Source of the DNA: Smittia aterrima
Taxonomy: Eukaryota; Arthropoda; Insecta; Diptera; Chironomidae
Reading direction: 5' to 3'
Length of the DNA stretch: 64,000 bases
Assembly: GCA_033063855.1 (NCBI GenBank)
Contig: CP093831.1
Span: forward strand, 8,804,001-8,868,000
Positions 49,201 to 61,144 of the stretch are shown here, piece by piece. The notes below the pieces were generated by a model. The model was not told the origin of the DNA. It worked only from the letters and a program-made list of their open reading frames with translations, and did not search any database. The first letter of the stretch is position 1, and every line of letters starts with the position of its first letter. The translations under genes were made by a program, and so were the position numbers.

Positions 49201-50747
49201 ATGGAAAAGTAAAACTGATCATCAAATTTTATTGGAACTGAAAATCTTCTAACTTTTCAATTTGTCAAACCTCAACACGCGTTGAGTGTTTGCTTAGCAA
49301 ATTACAAATTAGTCAAGTGCTTTATTGACCTATTTAATTATTAATCCATAAACAGCGTGTTTGTCTTAACCGAGCAATGCTCCCTCCATATTTACTCTTC
49401 GACAGCGCAGCACGAGAGCATGAGTCGATAGCTCTATTTGTCGATAAGATTATAAAGTCGTTACAGCATTCGAAGGGAAGAAAGAAATTGTTTCTTTATG
49501 AAGTGTCGAGTGACAAATATTTGATCATAAATTAGCAGCGCAAACAGATTCACTCGTCACATGAAGAGGAGGTTGACGAAATATTTGAGAGACAATGTAC
49601 GAAATTGCTCGCTTGACGCCACATCGAGATGCTGATTGAGATGAATGAAAGGAACGATAAATCTTTCCCAGAACGATTTGAAACGATTATGAAGTAAGCG
49701 ATGAGGAGAAGAAAAAGATGAATCATAATTTTTCTTTGATCTCCTCAATCTTTGGATGCTTGAGAATGACGGGGGCAGTTGATATGAATGAGAGATATAT
49801 TTATATGCGGAAAATCTTTGATGCTTTGATTCGAGATTTTGCTTCTGGTTGTATCCAATCAACCAAACAATAAACAAAGTGATTTTAATCCGCTCTGCTC
49901 TCAATTGCCGATGAATTTTAATATTTTTTCTCTGAAAACTGTTTCATTCATCGAATAAAAAGCTGCTTAACATAAAAAATGAATAATTGAATGCTTTTTT
50001 TTTAAATTAATTATATTTTCATATCAGTTATCTCACATTTGCGTAATTCTTTTGATTCTTTTCGAAACTTCTCTCGATATTCACAAATTGCAAATTAATC
50101 AAATTCTATTATCCAACAGTTACGACACAAAACTTTTTTGCTGAAACATTTTTCTTTTACAAAATCATTTCGAATTGATTGGATTCCATTTATTTTATTT
50201 ACAATTCACACTTATTGCAAGAGTTTGATTGAATTAGGTTTTAAGTGATTTACATTCTGCTCAATTAATTATGTTTAAAGGTTTCTTTTAAAAGGAATGA
50301 AATTGAGTTTGAGTTAGAAACTTATGAAGATTTGCTCAACGATTTGAAATATTTTTCATCAAGCAAATCATAAATTCTTGCTCGTCTCGTGTCGTTGAAA
50401 GTTTTTCTTCTATTTAATCTCATTTCTGTAACTTTTCATCTAAAATCTACAGCTAAGCATCGAAAAGATCATCTTGAAATCTTAAATAAGTTTTTCGTAA
50501 TTTTTTTTTGTGTTTTTCTTTCAAATCCGATAATCAGTCAAAGAGAAAAGAAAACTCAGTGAAAATTCAGAGGAAAAACGCCTCCGACGGAAGTTCATCA
50601 AGTTCCGCTTTTCCGATATTTCGTTAATCTGATTTCACACTCTTCTCTGACTTAAACTAAATCACAAATTAAAAGTTTTCTGTGGCCGTCTCAATCATTA
50701 CGTAATCGTCTTTTGATTTCGAAGCCACTCAAACGCAGTGCAAACCT
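40230..50747. other. 10.5 kb gene-free region flanking crocodile
   Basis: No open frame here shows a recognisable domain, signal peptide or convincing splice partners. Several short frames overlap each other in different frames or strands (for example 46799-47071 and 46842-47084), as chance frames do. There is no transposase, tandem array or RNA gene that I can see. The position downstream of crocodile/FoxC (transcribed away from it, toward lower coordinates) and the size suggest developmental cis-regulatory DNA. An unrecognised non-coding RNA cannot be excluded. Confidence 0.5.
40272..40279 (-). promoter_or_regulatory. TATA box of peritrophin-like gene 6
   Basis: TATAAAAG on the minus strand, 43-50 bases upstream of the ATG. 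Confidence 0.45.
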
Positions 50748-52124
50748 TTAAACTCCATACTTGATCCCACAATCCTGATAGCCATAGCTGTGAAGCTGAT
50801 AATGATGATGCTGTCGATAATGATGATGGCTCAAGTTACCGTTGCTTGTCACATTTGCATTCCACTTTGGACTCAAATGATGATGATTAACATGTGTCGC
50901 ATTTGTTATGGGTGGACTGGCTGAGTTGATGCTGTTAGTTGGACTGCTTCCGGTCTCCATGTGGCAGTTATTCTGGTTGTGATCAAAGACCATATTTCTA
51001 AAGCCGCCAGTGTTATGATTGTTGTTATTGTTGGTTGAGGTCGTCGGCTGTGAAATGCCTGAATTTCCAATATTTGCTGAGTTGCTTCCACCTGACGTGT
51101 TGCCAATTGACTCGGGCGGCGTTTCTGGAGCTGGAGCGTACCAACTATGACCGTGAACAGTCGAAGCTGGTGCTGGATGGTGTCGTAGCTGTGCTGACGA
51201 GTTCATGAGACTCTCATCATTGAAATGATATGCGTAAGATGACGGATGCAATCGAGGATTGTAAGCTGCGTTCATCAACGAATCGACGGTGAAATTATGC
51301 TCGGAGCCTTGCGCTAAATGATTCATTTGCGATGCTATCGTGTTGTTACATGAATTCAAAGCAGTTAACTCATCTTTGCAATTGATTAAATCAAAACCTG
51401 GCTCTCGCTTTAGCTGATGAACAAATTTATTCGCGTCGATCATCGATTGATTCAGCAGCTTGATTGGTTTAATATCTGACAACTTGTCCTCTAGCATCAT
51501 ATTTTGTCTTTTAATCTGCTCATCTTTCTCTTTCATCACGTCCTTCTTCTTGAAACGTCTTCGGCGACGAAGGAAGGAACCATTATCGAACCTGTGGAAC
51601 CAAATTTTGAGTATTTCTTCAATTGAACTTTCACTTTTAAAACTTACATATTGTAACTGTCTGGGTCCAATGTCCAATAGCTTCCTTTACCAGGTTTCTT
51701 ATCGTCACGCGCAACTTTCACAAAGCACTCGTTTAAGCTTAAATTATGGCGAATTGAGTTTTGCCAACCTTGTTTGTTGTCGCGGTAATAAGGAAATCGT
51801 TCCATGATGTGCTGATAGATCCCGTTGAGAGTTATTTTCTTGTCGGGTGCGGCGTTTATTGCCATCGCTAATTTAAATAAACTTTTAAGTAAAATTTTTA
51901 GGAAATTAAAATTAAAATTTCGTACCGATTAGAGCGATGTAGCTGTAAGGAGGTTTAACCATTTCCTTGCTTTGATGAGGCGCTGATAGTCCATAAGCTG
52001 ATCCGTAATATCTTGTATACTGATCGTAAGGATAATGATGTCCTGTTGCTGCAGAGTTTGGTGGATAAGTCGTTTGTCCATAGTGACGACTGAATGACGT
52101 TTGATCAGTGAATAGAGTATGCAT
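50748..52124 (-). CDS. croc: Forkhead transcription factor crocodile (FoxC)
   Basis: Three exons, 52124-51926, 51867-51648 and 51591-50748, encode 420 residues. The N-terminus MHTLFTDQ and a Tyr-rich stretch lead to the forkhead domain (about residues 55-150): KPPYSYIALIAMAI, ITLNGIYQHIMERFPYYRDN, GWQNSIRHNLSLNECFVKV, GKGSYWTLDPDSYNMFDNGSF, then the basic LRRRRRFKKKD. This wing and the start are diagnostic of FoxC/crocodile. The C-terminal half is rich in His, Asn and Ser, keeps a FTVDSLMN motif and a WYAPAPETPP stretch, and ends QDCGIKYGV. Crocodile is needed for head (clypeolabral) development in Drosophila. It is linked to biniou in the same window, in opposite orientation. Confidence 0.96.
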
Positions 52125-55100
52125 TTTAATTTATTTTTATTATTCTTTTTTTCACTTCAATTCGCCTTGCACTTGAGTCGCAAGTGTTTTCTTTCTTTTC
52201 GCACAATAAAATATTTTCACTTTGCCAAGATAAACTTTTCCTCTTCGCTTTGCAGTCGATAGATTTTCTTTATTTGTCAGAAACTTTATTCAACGCACAG
52301 TTTCACATTAATTTCTCCGTCGCTGTCGATTAACTTCAAGTAATCCTCTAGGGAATATTTTCCAAATGAACTTTACACCGTCGTCGTTGTCGCACGTTGT
52401 GTCGTAATCGTCATAACTTTCCACGTTTTTCCTTTTCGATTTTTCTATTTTCTCAAAAAACAATTTGCTGCTGCTTTTTGTGTTCACTCGTCGACGTCTG
52501 AATGGCTTTGTTATTTCTTAAAATATTTTCGCTACTAAATAGCAAAATATTTTCCTAACGACTAAATGAAAATGTCTGATTTTGCCCAGGCGCGTACAAG
52601 CTAGCTGGAAAACTCTCTCGCTCTTCCGTTTTCCTCTTTTTCTTTTTTTTTATTATAGATTTGATATTTTAACACCTTTTTTGTCTTTCTTTCACACGAA
52701 CGTCACGCGAGAGCAAAAAGCTTACTACCGAGCGCTACAGATTTTCACTAACAAAAACAAGAAGCGACAACATCGTGCGGCAGTCCGATCCGAAAATCAA
52801 AAATAAAATAAACTCAAAAACTGAATCGACGAGTGTTTGATGCTTTTTTGCTTCTCTTCTCTTCCTCCTCTTCGCTTACAGAATCGTTCCATCTCTTACG
52901 CACCAACAGCATCTGCTACGAGCACGGAATAAATCGGGTGCTAATAATAGCAAAACACGAATAGGAATCGACTGTCCATCCCTGTCTCGCACCAGTTGGA
53001 AGGCTTTCTCGTCTCTCTTCGTAGGGAAATTTGTTTTATGTTGTCGAGTAATCCTTCGCAACGATTTTTTTTTTCATGCGCATGGTTGTTTTTGACTCGT
53101 TATAATAACGAGATGGGTGTTAATTTACATGATTCGCGTTACTTTTAGGCTTGATAAAGCCCGCGCCATGAAAAAATCCTTTTTTTCTGCTGCTCAGAAT
53201 TTTATTCGATTATGAAATGAGAAGAAGAGATCTCGAATAAAAATTTATTTATTTTTCTTATTTTTAAACAAAAATATTATTTTATTTATACATTTAAGAG
53301 ATTTCTGCTGTTAGTGTTTCGAGCGGTTAACATTTTTTTATGTTTCAATTTATGCAACGAGAGCAAAAAGATTTTCAAATAATTTTTCAGGATTAACCTG
53401 AATTTAATTTTCACTTTTCAATTTCATCAGCGAAAAGCGACGAGAATATTTATCCAGCAGTAAATTTTCAGCGTGAATCGCTAATCCATTATAATTAATT
53501 AAAAACAAGAAAGATGCTTCGTTTTCTTCTAACGAGATGAGAGAAGACTCTTAATTTTATCTTGAAGCGATTTTCGGGATTTTTCGTTTGTTGTGTAACA
53601 TTGAAATGGAATTTTTGTTCAAATCACTTTCCCATGATGAATTTTGCTTTCGAGAAAACCTCATTGAAGCCTCACGAAGTGAAACTTTTCCCTTTACCTT
53701 CCATCTGACGCTTTTCTCACGTTGAACTTGCTGCCAGCTCTTGCTTATGACGGAAAAGTTTTAGCATTTTGCATTACAAAATGGAAATATTTTAATGGGA
53801 AATTTATTCCTCAGAGTTGAGATGAAAGCTCATGGTTGAATGGAAAGAAAATTAAGGAATTCTTCGTCAGGAACTGGAACAATACTGATTGAATCAAATG
53901 AAATTCTCAGGAACGGCTCGATTGATATTCTAATAATAAAATCATTTGATTTCGAAAGGAAACTTTAGTTGCAACTTAATTTATGCAAAAACTTTTTATT
54001 TTCAAAACAAGCCGATAATTTAAATTTAACCAGCATCAATTAATTAAAATTTAAATTTACGTGGCGAAAACAAAGTTCTACTGAGATAACAGAAATTTGC
54101 AAAACAATCAACATTTCGCCTCAAACGCTCCAATGGTAAATTGTTAAAATTTGAATATAAATTGTTTTGAAATTTCAATTTTATGAGCAGGAAATAAAAT
54201 TAATTATTTCTCACTGTGAGCCACTTCTTCAGGCACTCAGGAAAGGTGTGGGTGCTTAAGAAGGGCCATAAAACAAGTTCACTCACGACAGCAACCGACC
54301 AAATTCATTCATCGTTTCAGGATAGCAACTTAGAGTGAGTTTTGGAATTTCCTTTCGCTTCTACCTGATCTCCTTCCTCATTAGACTATTAATCCTCTTC
54401 TCCCTTCGTATTTTTCTCTGGTGGCTCAAGACGATTTTATGAATGAAACTATCTTGATCTCTGTGTGTGTGGGTGTGAGATTAGACACTTAAGTTTACGG
54501 TGGTTTATTGTTCTATGGGCTACAGCTTCCTCCATAAAATCTGCTCATCATCCTTTGGCAAAATTTTATTCATATCGAAGTCCGGATATTGGGGAAAACC
54601 CGACTAAGAGGAAATGTGCTGGCTCTTCATAATCCCTTTCAGCGCTGTTGATTTGTTTTTCTAGGCGTTCTTCCTTATCCATCTTTCAATAAATTTATTA
54701 TGGCTCCCTGGCACCAAAGATCTTTCGACAAAAATCTTTTTTTTTATTGAATGCTGACAGTTGAAGCTCACTCGCTTTCATTTCCCGGAAAAGAGTGATA
54801 ATTCAGTTGAACACATGCAAGTCGAGGAGTTTAGGTGGAAAAAGTATTTTAGGAAACTCTTAACCGTCGACAATGAAGGCGAAAATGTAGGAAAGCAATT
54901 GGATAGAGTTCTAAGCCACGCCCTCAGTTAGGAGAAAGAGAAGCTTGTCGTCTCACTCGGATAAGTTTTCAATGAAAGAAACATTTCGAGTTAAAGGTGG
55001 AAATATCGATTTTCTAAATCTCTTCAAATAAACTGATGAAATAAATCAAAGGTGAGGAGTTAAATAAAAGAAATCAATTTTTCCTATCAATTTCCTGATA

Positions 55101-56858
55101 AGAAACCTTTAATTCTTTTTCTTCCCCTATGAACAATAAACCCCAATTTTCACACCCTTCGTGTGTGGCCAGTCGGCAGCATTAATTGGACAATCATAAA
55201 CAACATGCGTAAGCAATAAATTTGTTACACAAAAAAATTGTTTGAGCATAAACAAACATTGGACGATGGAAAATCGCGGCCGACGGCTGTGGATCGAGAA
55301 GTTCCCATCAAGCTTTGCTCGACATGTGAAAATAATTTCAACGAAGACTTTTCATAAACAAATTACGACGAATGCACATCAACACCTCATAACTTGATGA
55401 ACTAATTAATAATTTATTCTAAGTCAAGAGATTTTTAAATAAACAAAACTCGAGGGAGAAAACTCGAAGAGCAGAGAAATTGCACAATTTCCTTTTCCTT
55501 TGATGCGATTTAACGTCGTCTGGAAGTTTCTGCTTTTTCTGAAAATATTTATCGCCACCGTCTATGTCAATATTGTTTTGAAAAATATTTTCGTATTCAC
55601 CTTAAAGTTGTGTGAATAAATAAACTCGTTGAGATGAATGAATGTGAAGCGCAAGAACGGCAACGGAGGAATAATATCACGTTTAGCAGTTTTTTTGACG
55701 CTCACAGACATTCCAATGCGAACGAAATGTTGAGAAGAGGGAACATCAGTCTCAGCTAGAACAACAAATAAATATCAAGTTTGGCTTAGCGGAAGCTGAG
55801 AATATTTTAAGAGGTTTCATTGATCTCGCTGGATTATGATAATCACGACTGATAAGAGATTGACATCGTCGTCGTCGACCACCGGAACAGAATTTTCCCA
55901 CACGTTTCTCATCACAATAAGACGACTTTGTGCCCTTCTCTAAATTATTGAGATTATTGAAATGAAGAAGAAAACTGTTGTCGACTAAGATGATAATTGA
56001 ATGAATGCATTGCTCGCCTCATCATCCGCCTTAATCCCATTTTCTTCCTTTACAAAGGTAAAGCAAACATCATCGACTATTGTCACAGTGTCTCGGACCC
56101 TGAAATGACTTTTTAAACATATTCTCCTCTGTTTACCTCGTACGTCATGAGCGTTGCAAAATGCAGCAGAAAGCAATTTGTGTGGGTGCAGTAAAGTAAA
56201 CAAGATCCATTGTGGCCATCGTGCCATTTAAATGAGATTTCTGCCTCCATGACTCGACACCATCTTCAAATCTGTCAAACTGCCTGTCCACTTGAATATT
56301 TTCTTTAAATTAATATTTCCATTCAGTGCGCTGGAGGACGACAACGGAATGTTTTCATAGGATGTGGTCATGAATAAATTTCCAATGATTTGCGAGAATC
56401 CGGAGAGAAATTATTGATGGAAATGTCACGAGGAGAGTCGCCTCAAGTGCAACTCGATGTTTACTTTTCATCTCTCTTTTTCACTAGAAAATAATTATCT
56501 CAAGGACACGAAACGACAGATGGACGAACCAAAAGAATTTTCTACATAAATTTCCGCCTTTATTCAAGTAATAATTAAATTAGAAAGTGGAGCGTCACGC
56601 AGAGCAACGCCAAGTTCAAGGAAAAAAATATTGCAAACATATACAAAGTATGACGTAGTCATCACCGTCGATACACTTCTCCTCAATTTAGTGAGTGGAT
56701 TAGGTAGATAACAATATTAAAACATTTTCTCTCTCGCAAGCGAGAGTTTTAATGAATTTTAGTTCTTGGATGTGTCCGAGCCATCATCAAAAGGTGAATG
56801 ATTATTTAAGTAAGAAGTTGGAGAATTATCAGTTGCCTCGTCGTCTTCTTATTTATAT
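52125..56858. other. Gene-free region upstream of crocodile
   Basis: 4.7 kb with the crocodile promoter and leader at the left end and the syntaxin 3' UTR at the right end. The 52150-52800 part is pyrimidine-rich. No gene, repeat or RNA is recognised between. Open frames such as 52582-52806 and 55985-56227 match nothing I know. Confidence 0.5.
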
Positions 56859-57853
56859 TTATCTCAAATAGATCATGAGAAGGATAACAGCCAGAATAAT
56901 ACCAAGGATGAGCGCCAAAATGATCTTTTTCTTTCGAGCTTGACTCTGTGAATGAATTAGAGAAATTCCAGTTAGATTTTGATGTCGGAAAAGCAGTTGC
57001 GGATTCTTATAGGGCTCACTAATAAGAAACTTACACTGTAGTGACTCGCTCGTCTGAGCTGCTCAGTTCCTTCTGAAACGAACACACCAGTGTTCTCAAC
57101 GGAAGCTTCAATTGAATCGATTGTGTTGCCTTGCTCGTACACTAGAGCACCAAGCTTCTTATAAATCTCATTCACACCAACAATGTTATCTTCGAGTTCG
57201 CGAATCGTTCGTTCTTGTTCTTCAAGAGCTTGCAGATCAATTTCTTCTTGCATTTGAATCTGTGTAGGTCCCTTGTGATCAATGAAGTTATTTTCAAATG
57301 GTCCAGAAGACTCTGAGTAACTGTTGCCTGTTGATTTGTTTGATCCAGGAGGTTTGGGAAATGAAGCGTTGGCCACTTTCGCTTGTCGAACTGCATTCTT
57401 CTCAATGTCAACAATTTTACGTTGAACCGCTTGGAAGGCTGTGAGTGCTGCTGTGAACTCATCAACTAATCTATCACGCTGTATCTTAAGGTGGCGATCT
57501 TTACAGCTAACAATATCTTTAAGCGATGAGTCAGTATCTTTTATCAGCTGCTGTGTGTATGTTCGAATTTGATGTCTAAAACGTAAACAGTCAATCTCCA
57601 TTGTGCAATTAAACAAAACTCTTCTTACAACTGCTGTCTTATCTCGGGCGTTTCCTGAGCCGTGCCAACTTGATTGACCATCCGGTTCAACGACGAAACT
57701 AAAAATAAACCAATTAAATCAATATCGTATTGAATCTACATAATTAATTGAATTATGACGTGACTTACCATTTTGATAAATCTTTTGCACACTGGAGCTG
57801 ATAAATTGCGAGTGACGTTGGAACTCTGCATCGCTGGTATCGAACGAATTCAT
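56859..57853 (-). CDS. Syx7: Syntaxin 7 (endosomal Qa-SNARE)
   Basis: Four exons, 57853-57769, 57698-57629, 57575-57035 and 56945-56859, encode 260 residues. Order: N-terminal Habc-type helices (FISSSVQKIYQN, HQIRTYTQQLIKD, FTAALTAFQAVQRKI), a Ser-rich linker, the t-SNARE helix (about 168-228, EEQERTIRELEDNI ... LVYEQGNTIDSIE, with the zero-layer glutamine in YEQGN), then a basic RKKK and a C-terminal membrane anchor (IILALILGIILAVILLMIYLR). This is the avalanche/Syntaxin 7 type, which drives fusion at early and late endosomes. The last junction is phase 0 (SHYS/SQAR) using the CACAG acceptor. It lacks a signal peptide, as expected for a tail-anchored protein. Confidence 0.93.
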
Positions 57854-58244
57854 CTTCGGTCTGTGATAATTTGATAAGAAATGAAAACAAAAGAATGAAT
57901 CATCGTCGACAACAGATTTTCCCGTTCTCACCTTTATTCACACGATTTCTTAAAGTATCACTGGTGAAGGACAACTCTCTTTGTTGTTTGAAAGCAAATA
58001 TTCTTTACTGGTGGCCGTGAAACAACACAAAACAGAAAATTTCTTGTCGAAATTTTTTATTTATTTTTATTCTCAACGAAGTCGCTGTGATCGCTTTTTC
58101 AAATCAAGAGAATTCGTTAAATATTTTATTTGTCGAAAAAAGCTTAATTTTTCATCCTTCGAGAAAAAGCACAAAATAGATTTAGAAACATTTCTGAAAA
58201 TAAATTAGAATGAATAAAGACAGAAATTTAAGTTTTAACATTTA
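57854..58244. other. Spacer between Syx7 and the small-protein cluster
   Basis: About 390 bp with the Syx7 promoter and the 3' flank of small-protein gene A. Nothing else is recognised. Confidence 0.5.
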
Positions 58245-58535
58245 TTAATATTTATTAAATTGCTTAAAACGTTTAGCTGAGGGTTCTAGATTTTCGTCGA
58301 TTTCCCTTTGATCTTCAGGAATATGTCGAAATACTGTACCTGTTGCAAAAACGGATCGAAAAACATCTTTTGAAAATTGTTCGAATTCAGCAATTGCGTG
58401 GATTCGTTTCTTTTCTTCTTTTTTACGAAGCTTTTCGAAGTTTTTCTTTAAAAGTTTTTTACGTAAATCTATGCGTGGTCTTGCTTTATGTTTCAATTTT
58501 TGGCGAATTATTTCTTGTAGAGTTTTGTTTTCCAT
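58245..58535 (-). CDS. M[E/D]N-family small basic protein A
   Basis: Intronless, 96 residues, function unknown. The N-terminus is MENKTLQEIIRQKLK followed by a very basic predicted helix (LRKKLLKKNFEKLRKKEEKKR), and the C-terminal part has EPSAKRFK. The start and the basic helix match three other genes in the next 5.5 kb, and the EPSAKRFK motif matches the EPxAKxWKS of copies B and D. It lacks the QRTxSFC motif of B and D. The lysine-arginine content suggests a nuclear or nucleic-acid-binding protein, but that is inference. It has its own TATA/initiator promoter. Confidence 0.75.
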   Translation of the reverse strand: MENKTLQEIIRQKLKHKARPRIDLRKKLLKKNFEKLRKKEEKKRIHAIAEFEQFSKDVFRSVFATGTVFRHIPEDQREIDENLEPSAKRFKQFNKY

Positions 58536-58611
58536 TTTGCTTGATGATTGATTTTAAAGTTAAAGTAGAAAATATTTATCTTTGACTGATGTTGACTCTT
58601 TGAAATCTGGA

Positions 58612-58650
58612 GCTGAACTGACGATTCTTCTATGAGATGGATTATTTATA
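58612..58650 (-). promoter_or_regulatory. TATA + initiator of small-protein gene A
   Basis: On the minus strand TATAAATAAT (58650-58641) is followed about 30 bases later by CGTCAGTTCAG. Further downstream an AGTCAACATCAGTC element in the leader is shared with the other copies. Confidence 0.65.
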
Positions 58651-58901
58651 TCATCTCATGGTCTCAAAATCTTTACCTGAGACGGTAATTAAGAAAATTA
58701 AGGTCAACTTTAAAGACCTGATCTTTTTTCTGGTAACTAGCGCCCTCTGAAATCTCCAGAGAGAGCATAATACTTCAGAGTCTTGCAGACATTCTGATTG
58801 AGCTGGAAAATGAAATTATGATCTTAACAAAAAAAATCAAGAACAAATGGAGTAAATTTAAATTATATTTATTTATCTATTTATTTTAAAAACATTTTAA
58901 G

Positions 58902-59318
58902 TTAGAATTTTAAACAAACTTTCACTAAATCTGCGTTAGAGGACTTCCAGCGCTTAGCTTCAGGTTCAGAGAGAGAATCTTGAATTTTTCTCTTTTGTCC
59001 GCGGTTTTCTTGAGTTTCTTCTGGAAGTTCTGGCACGGATTGCAAACTGCTTGATGAAAGTTTCTCATTTGGTTTCAAGCAGAAACTTTTTGTACGTTGA
59101 AGTGAAGACGATGAACCCAAATTGAAATCTCCATCGCTTTGTGCTGATTTAACATTTTGAAGAAGATCTTCTGAAACCTTTCTCTCTACTGCTTGTATAC
59201 GAAGCTTCTCTTGTTTTATTTTAAGGATGAAATTTTTCTTCAAAGTTATAATGAGCAAACTTGTTTTTTGCGAGGAACGTCTTTGTGGTCTAGAAGCAAT
59301 TGACTGTTGGTTTTCCAT
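58902..59318 (-). CDS. M[E/D]N-family small basic protein B
   Basis: Intronless, 138 residues. It begins MENQQS, has a basic helix (LKKNFILKIKQEKLR at about 26-40), a Ser-rich acidic middle, the motif SLQRTKSFCLKP (about 72-83), then ETQENRGQKRK followed by EPEAKRWKSS near the end. The last two blocks are nearly the same in copy D (SLQRTTSFCYKP, ETQENRGQKRK, EPPAKHWKS). RTxS is a plausible phosphorylation site, and the KRK/AKRWK pair resembles a split nuclear localisation signal; both are inference. I know of no named family with this combination. Confidence 0.8.
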   Translation of the reverse strand: MENQQSIASRPQRRSSQKTSLLIITLKKNFILKIKQEKLRIQAVERKVSEDLLQNVKSAQSDGDFNLGSSSSLQRTKSFCLKPNEKLSSSSLQSVPELPEETQENRGQKRKIQDSLSEPEAKRWKSSNADLVKVCLKF

Positions 59319-59397
59319 TCTGATTATTATTTGACTGTATTGAAAATGCCGATAATATTTGTCTTAGACTGATATGTTGACTCTTTAAATTCTGTCA

Positions 59398-59435
59398 GTG
59401 AACTAAAGATTTATTTAAAAAGCCGAGCTTTTATA
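59398..59435 (-). promoter_or_regulatory. TATA + initiator of small-protein gene B
   Basis: Minus-strand TATAAAAG (59435-59428) followed about 28 bases later by CTTTAGTTCAC. An AGAGTCAACATATCAGTC element lies further on in the leader, as in gene A. Confidence 0.6.
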
Positions 59436-59646
59436 ATACAAAATGTTTACCCTTCAAACGGTTAAATGTACCTGCCTAATTAAGATTTGTTACCTGGCCC
59501 CTCCCAAGCTATGTAGATCGAAAACGAATCTTCCAACTGTAGAACTGAAGTCGAATAAATTTTCTACAAAATAATTCAACTGAGTAAGCTTTGAGCATTT
59601 CGTTATTTCATTTTCTGGATACAAGTGAAAATTAAATTTTCTTGAA

Positions 59647-60273
59647 ATGAAATACATTTTGGGATATTCATTCATCGCAACAATCTCCACAATTTCTCTA
59701 ATTTCGATTCTGTTTCATGTTCTGAGTGGACAAGGTGAAAGAATCTCACTTGGATGGTTGCTTGAAGAAACAAGTCCTTATATGTGGGCAACTATTGGTA
59801 TTGCACTTGTATTGGCACTCTCAGTCGCTGGCTCAGCAACAGGAATCTACATCTCAGGATCTTCAATTATGGGAGGAGGCGTGAAAGCTCCAAGAATCAA
59901 AACGAAGAATTTAATCTCGATCATCTTCTGCGAAGCTGTTGCCATCTACGGTCTCATCACTGCCATCGTCTTATCGGGAATGTTAGAAGAATTCACTTCA
60001 GAAGCGGTTAATTCAAATGAGATGATTCGAGCAAGTAATTGGATGTCTGGTTACATCATTTTTGGAGCTGGCATCTCCGTCGGTCTTGTCAATCTTTTCT
60101 GTGGCGTCGCTGTTGGAATTGTGGGATCAGGAGCCGCTCTTGCTGATGCTGCAAATGCTTGTGTCTTCGTCAAAATCTTAATCGTTGAGATATTTGCATC
60201 GGCAATTGGTTTGTTTGGACTCATTGTTGGAATTTACTTGAGTAGCAGAGTCAAAATGGGAGATCCGAAATAA
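59647..60273 (+). CDS. VhaPPA1: V-type proton ATPase 21 kDa proteolipid subunit c''
   Basis: Single exon, 208 residues, full family length. Subunit c'' is one proteolipid of the V0 rotor that carries protons across endomembranes or apical membranes. Five hydrophobic helices are visible. SPYMWATIGIALVLALS, GGGVKAPRIKTKNLISIIFCEAVAIYG (with the essential buried glutamate in CEAVAIYG), the VGLVNLFCGVAVGIVGSG helix and a C-terminal helix with VEIFASAIGLFG are all conserved. The lack of introns, in a neighbourhood where most genes have them, suggests a retrocopy or a tissue-specific paralogue like Drosophila VhaPPA1-2. The coding sequence is intact and the catalytic residues are kept, so it is probably functional. 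It lies between M[E/D]N genes B and C on the opposite strand. Confidence 0.95.
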   Translation: MKYILGYSFIATISTISLISILFHVLSGQGERISLGWLLEETSPYMWATIGIALVLALSVAGSATGIYISGSSIMGGGVKAPRIKTKNLISIIFCEAVAIYGLITAIVLSGMLEEFTSEAVNSNEMIRASNWMSGYIIFGAGISVGLVNLFCGVAVGIVGSGAALADAANACVFVKILIVEIFASAIGLFGLIVGIYLSSRVKMGDPK

Positions 60274-61144
60274 AAATTTAACTGATTTTTAATTTAAAAA
60301 GAAAAGAAAATTTTCCGAACTTTTTTCTTCTTAGTTTTCCCTCCTTCGCAAGGACTCATTTTCTTGAAAAGCGTAAACAAACTCTGTGGAATTTTCTCAA
60401 TTTTTATTTTAAGTGAACCGGTGAATTACAATCTAATTGTCTCTAAGAATCGAATTCAGTGCGATAAACTTTAATTAACTCAAGATAGGAGCTGCTTTGA
60501 TGTGGATACAAAGTTTTTATTGAAAAAACATTGAAACGTGAGAATTGCGCAATTAAAGAATTAAAAGACACTCGAAGTCAAAAATTATTTTTTCAGGACG
60601 CTTCCGAGAAAGTCTCAAATATTCTGATTAACTAAATGGCCAAATTTTAGTGATTAAAGTAGAAAAGCACAAAAAAATCTCAGTAGTCAACAAAAAGAAG
60701 AAAATTCGAAGGTTTCCTTTCAAGGATTTATCGAAAACGAAACTTTCAAACTATAATCGAGGCGTGAATTGATTTGTTAACGGCGATGAAGGGAAAAATA
60801 TTGATTTCTTCTTAGGTCGAAAGATTTTTCTAGAAAACTTAATCATGCTCTTGAAATTATTTAAAACCAAAGCTTTTAGAGATTTTTCAACTCGTTTTTG
60901 CATTTGCGCAAAAGTGCAATAGAAAAAAAATGCAACAAGTTCTCGGTTGCACCCTCGCAATGAAAAGCCTTCATTTTAAATTCTGCTTTATCGCGAATCG
61001 GAATTGCATCGAAAGCTCTCACTCAGTGGACAAGTCGATCCTTTGAAGAGTGGTTATTAAGTGGAGATTTTAGGAATGAGAAGAACAGCATTTAAAAGTT
61101 TGCATTGAATTGCGTAATTTAAAGCTAACAACAAAACCTTGACA
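60274..61144. other. Gene-free stretch
   Basis: 0.87 kb between the V-ATPase gene and the first four-helix membrane protein gene, both on the + strand. It should hold a 3' UTR and a promoter. Nothing specific is recognised. Confidence 0.5.
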
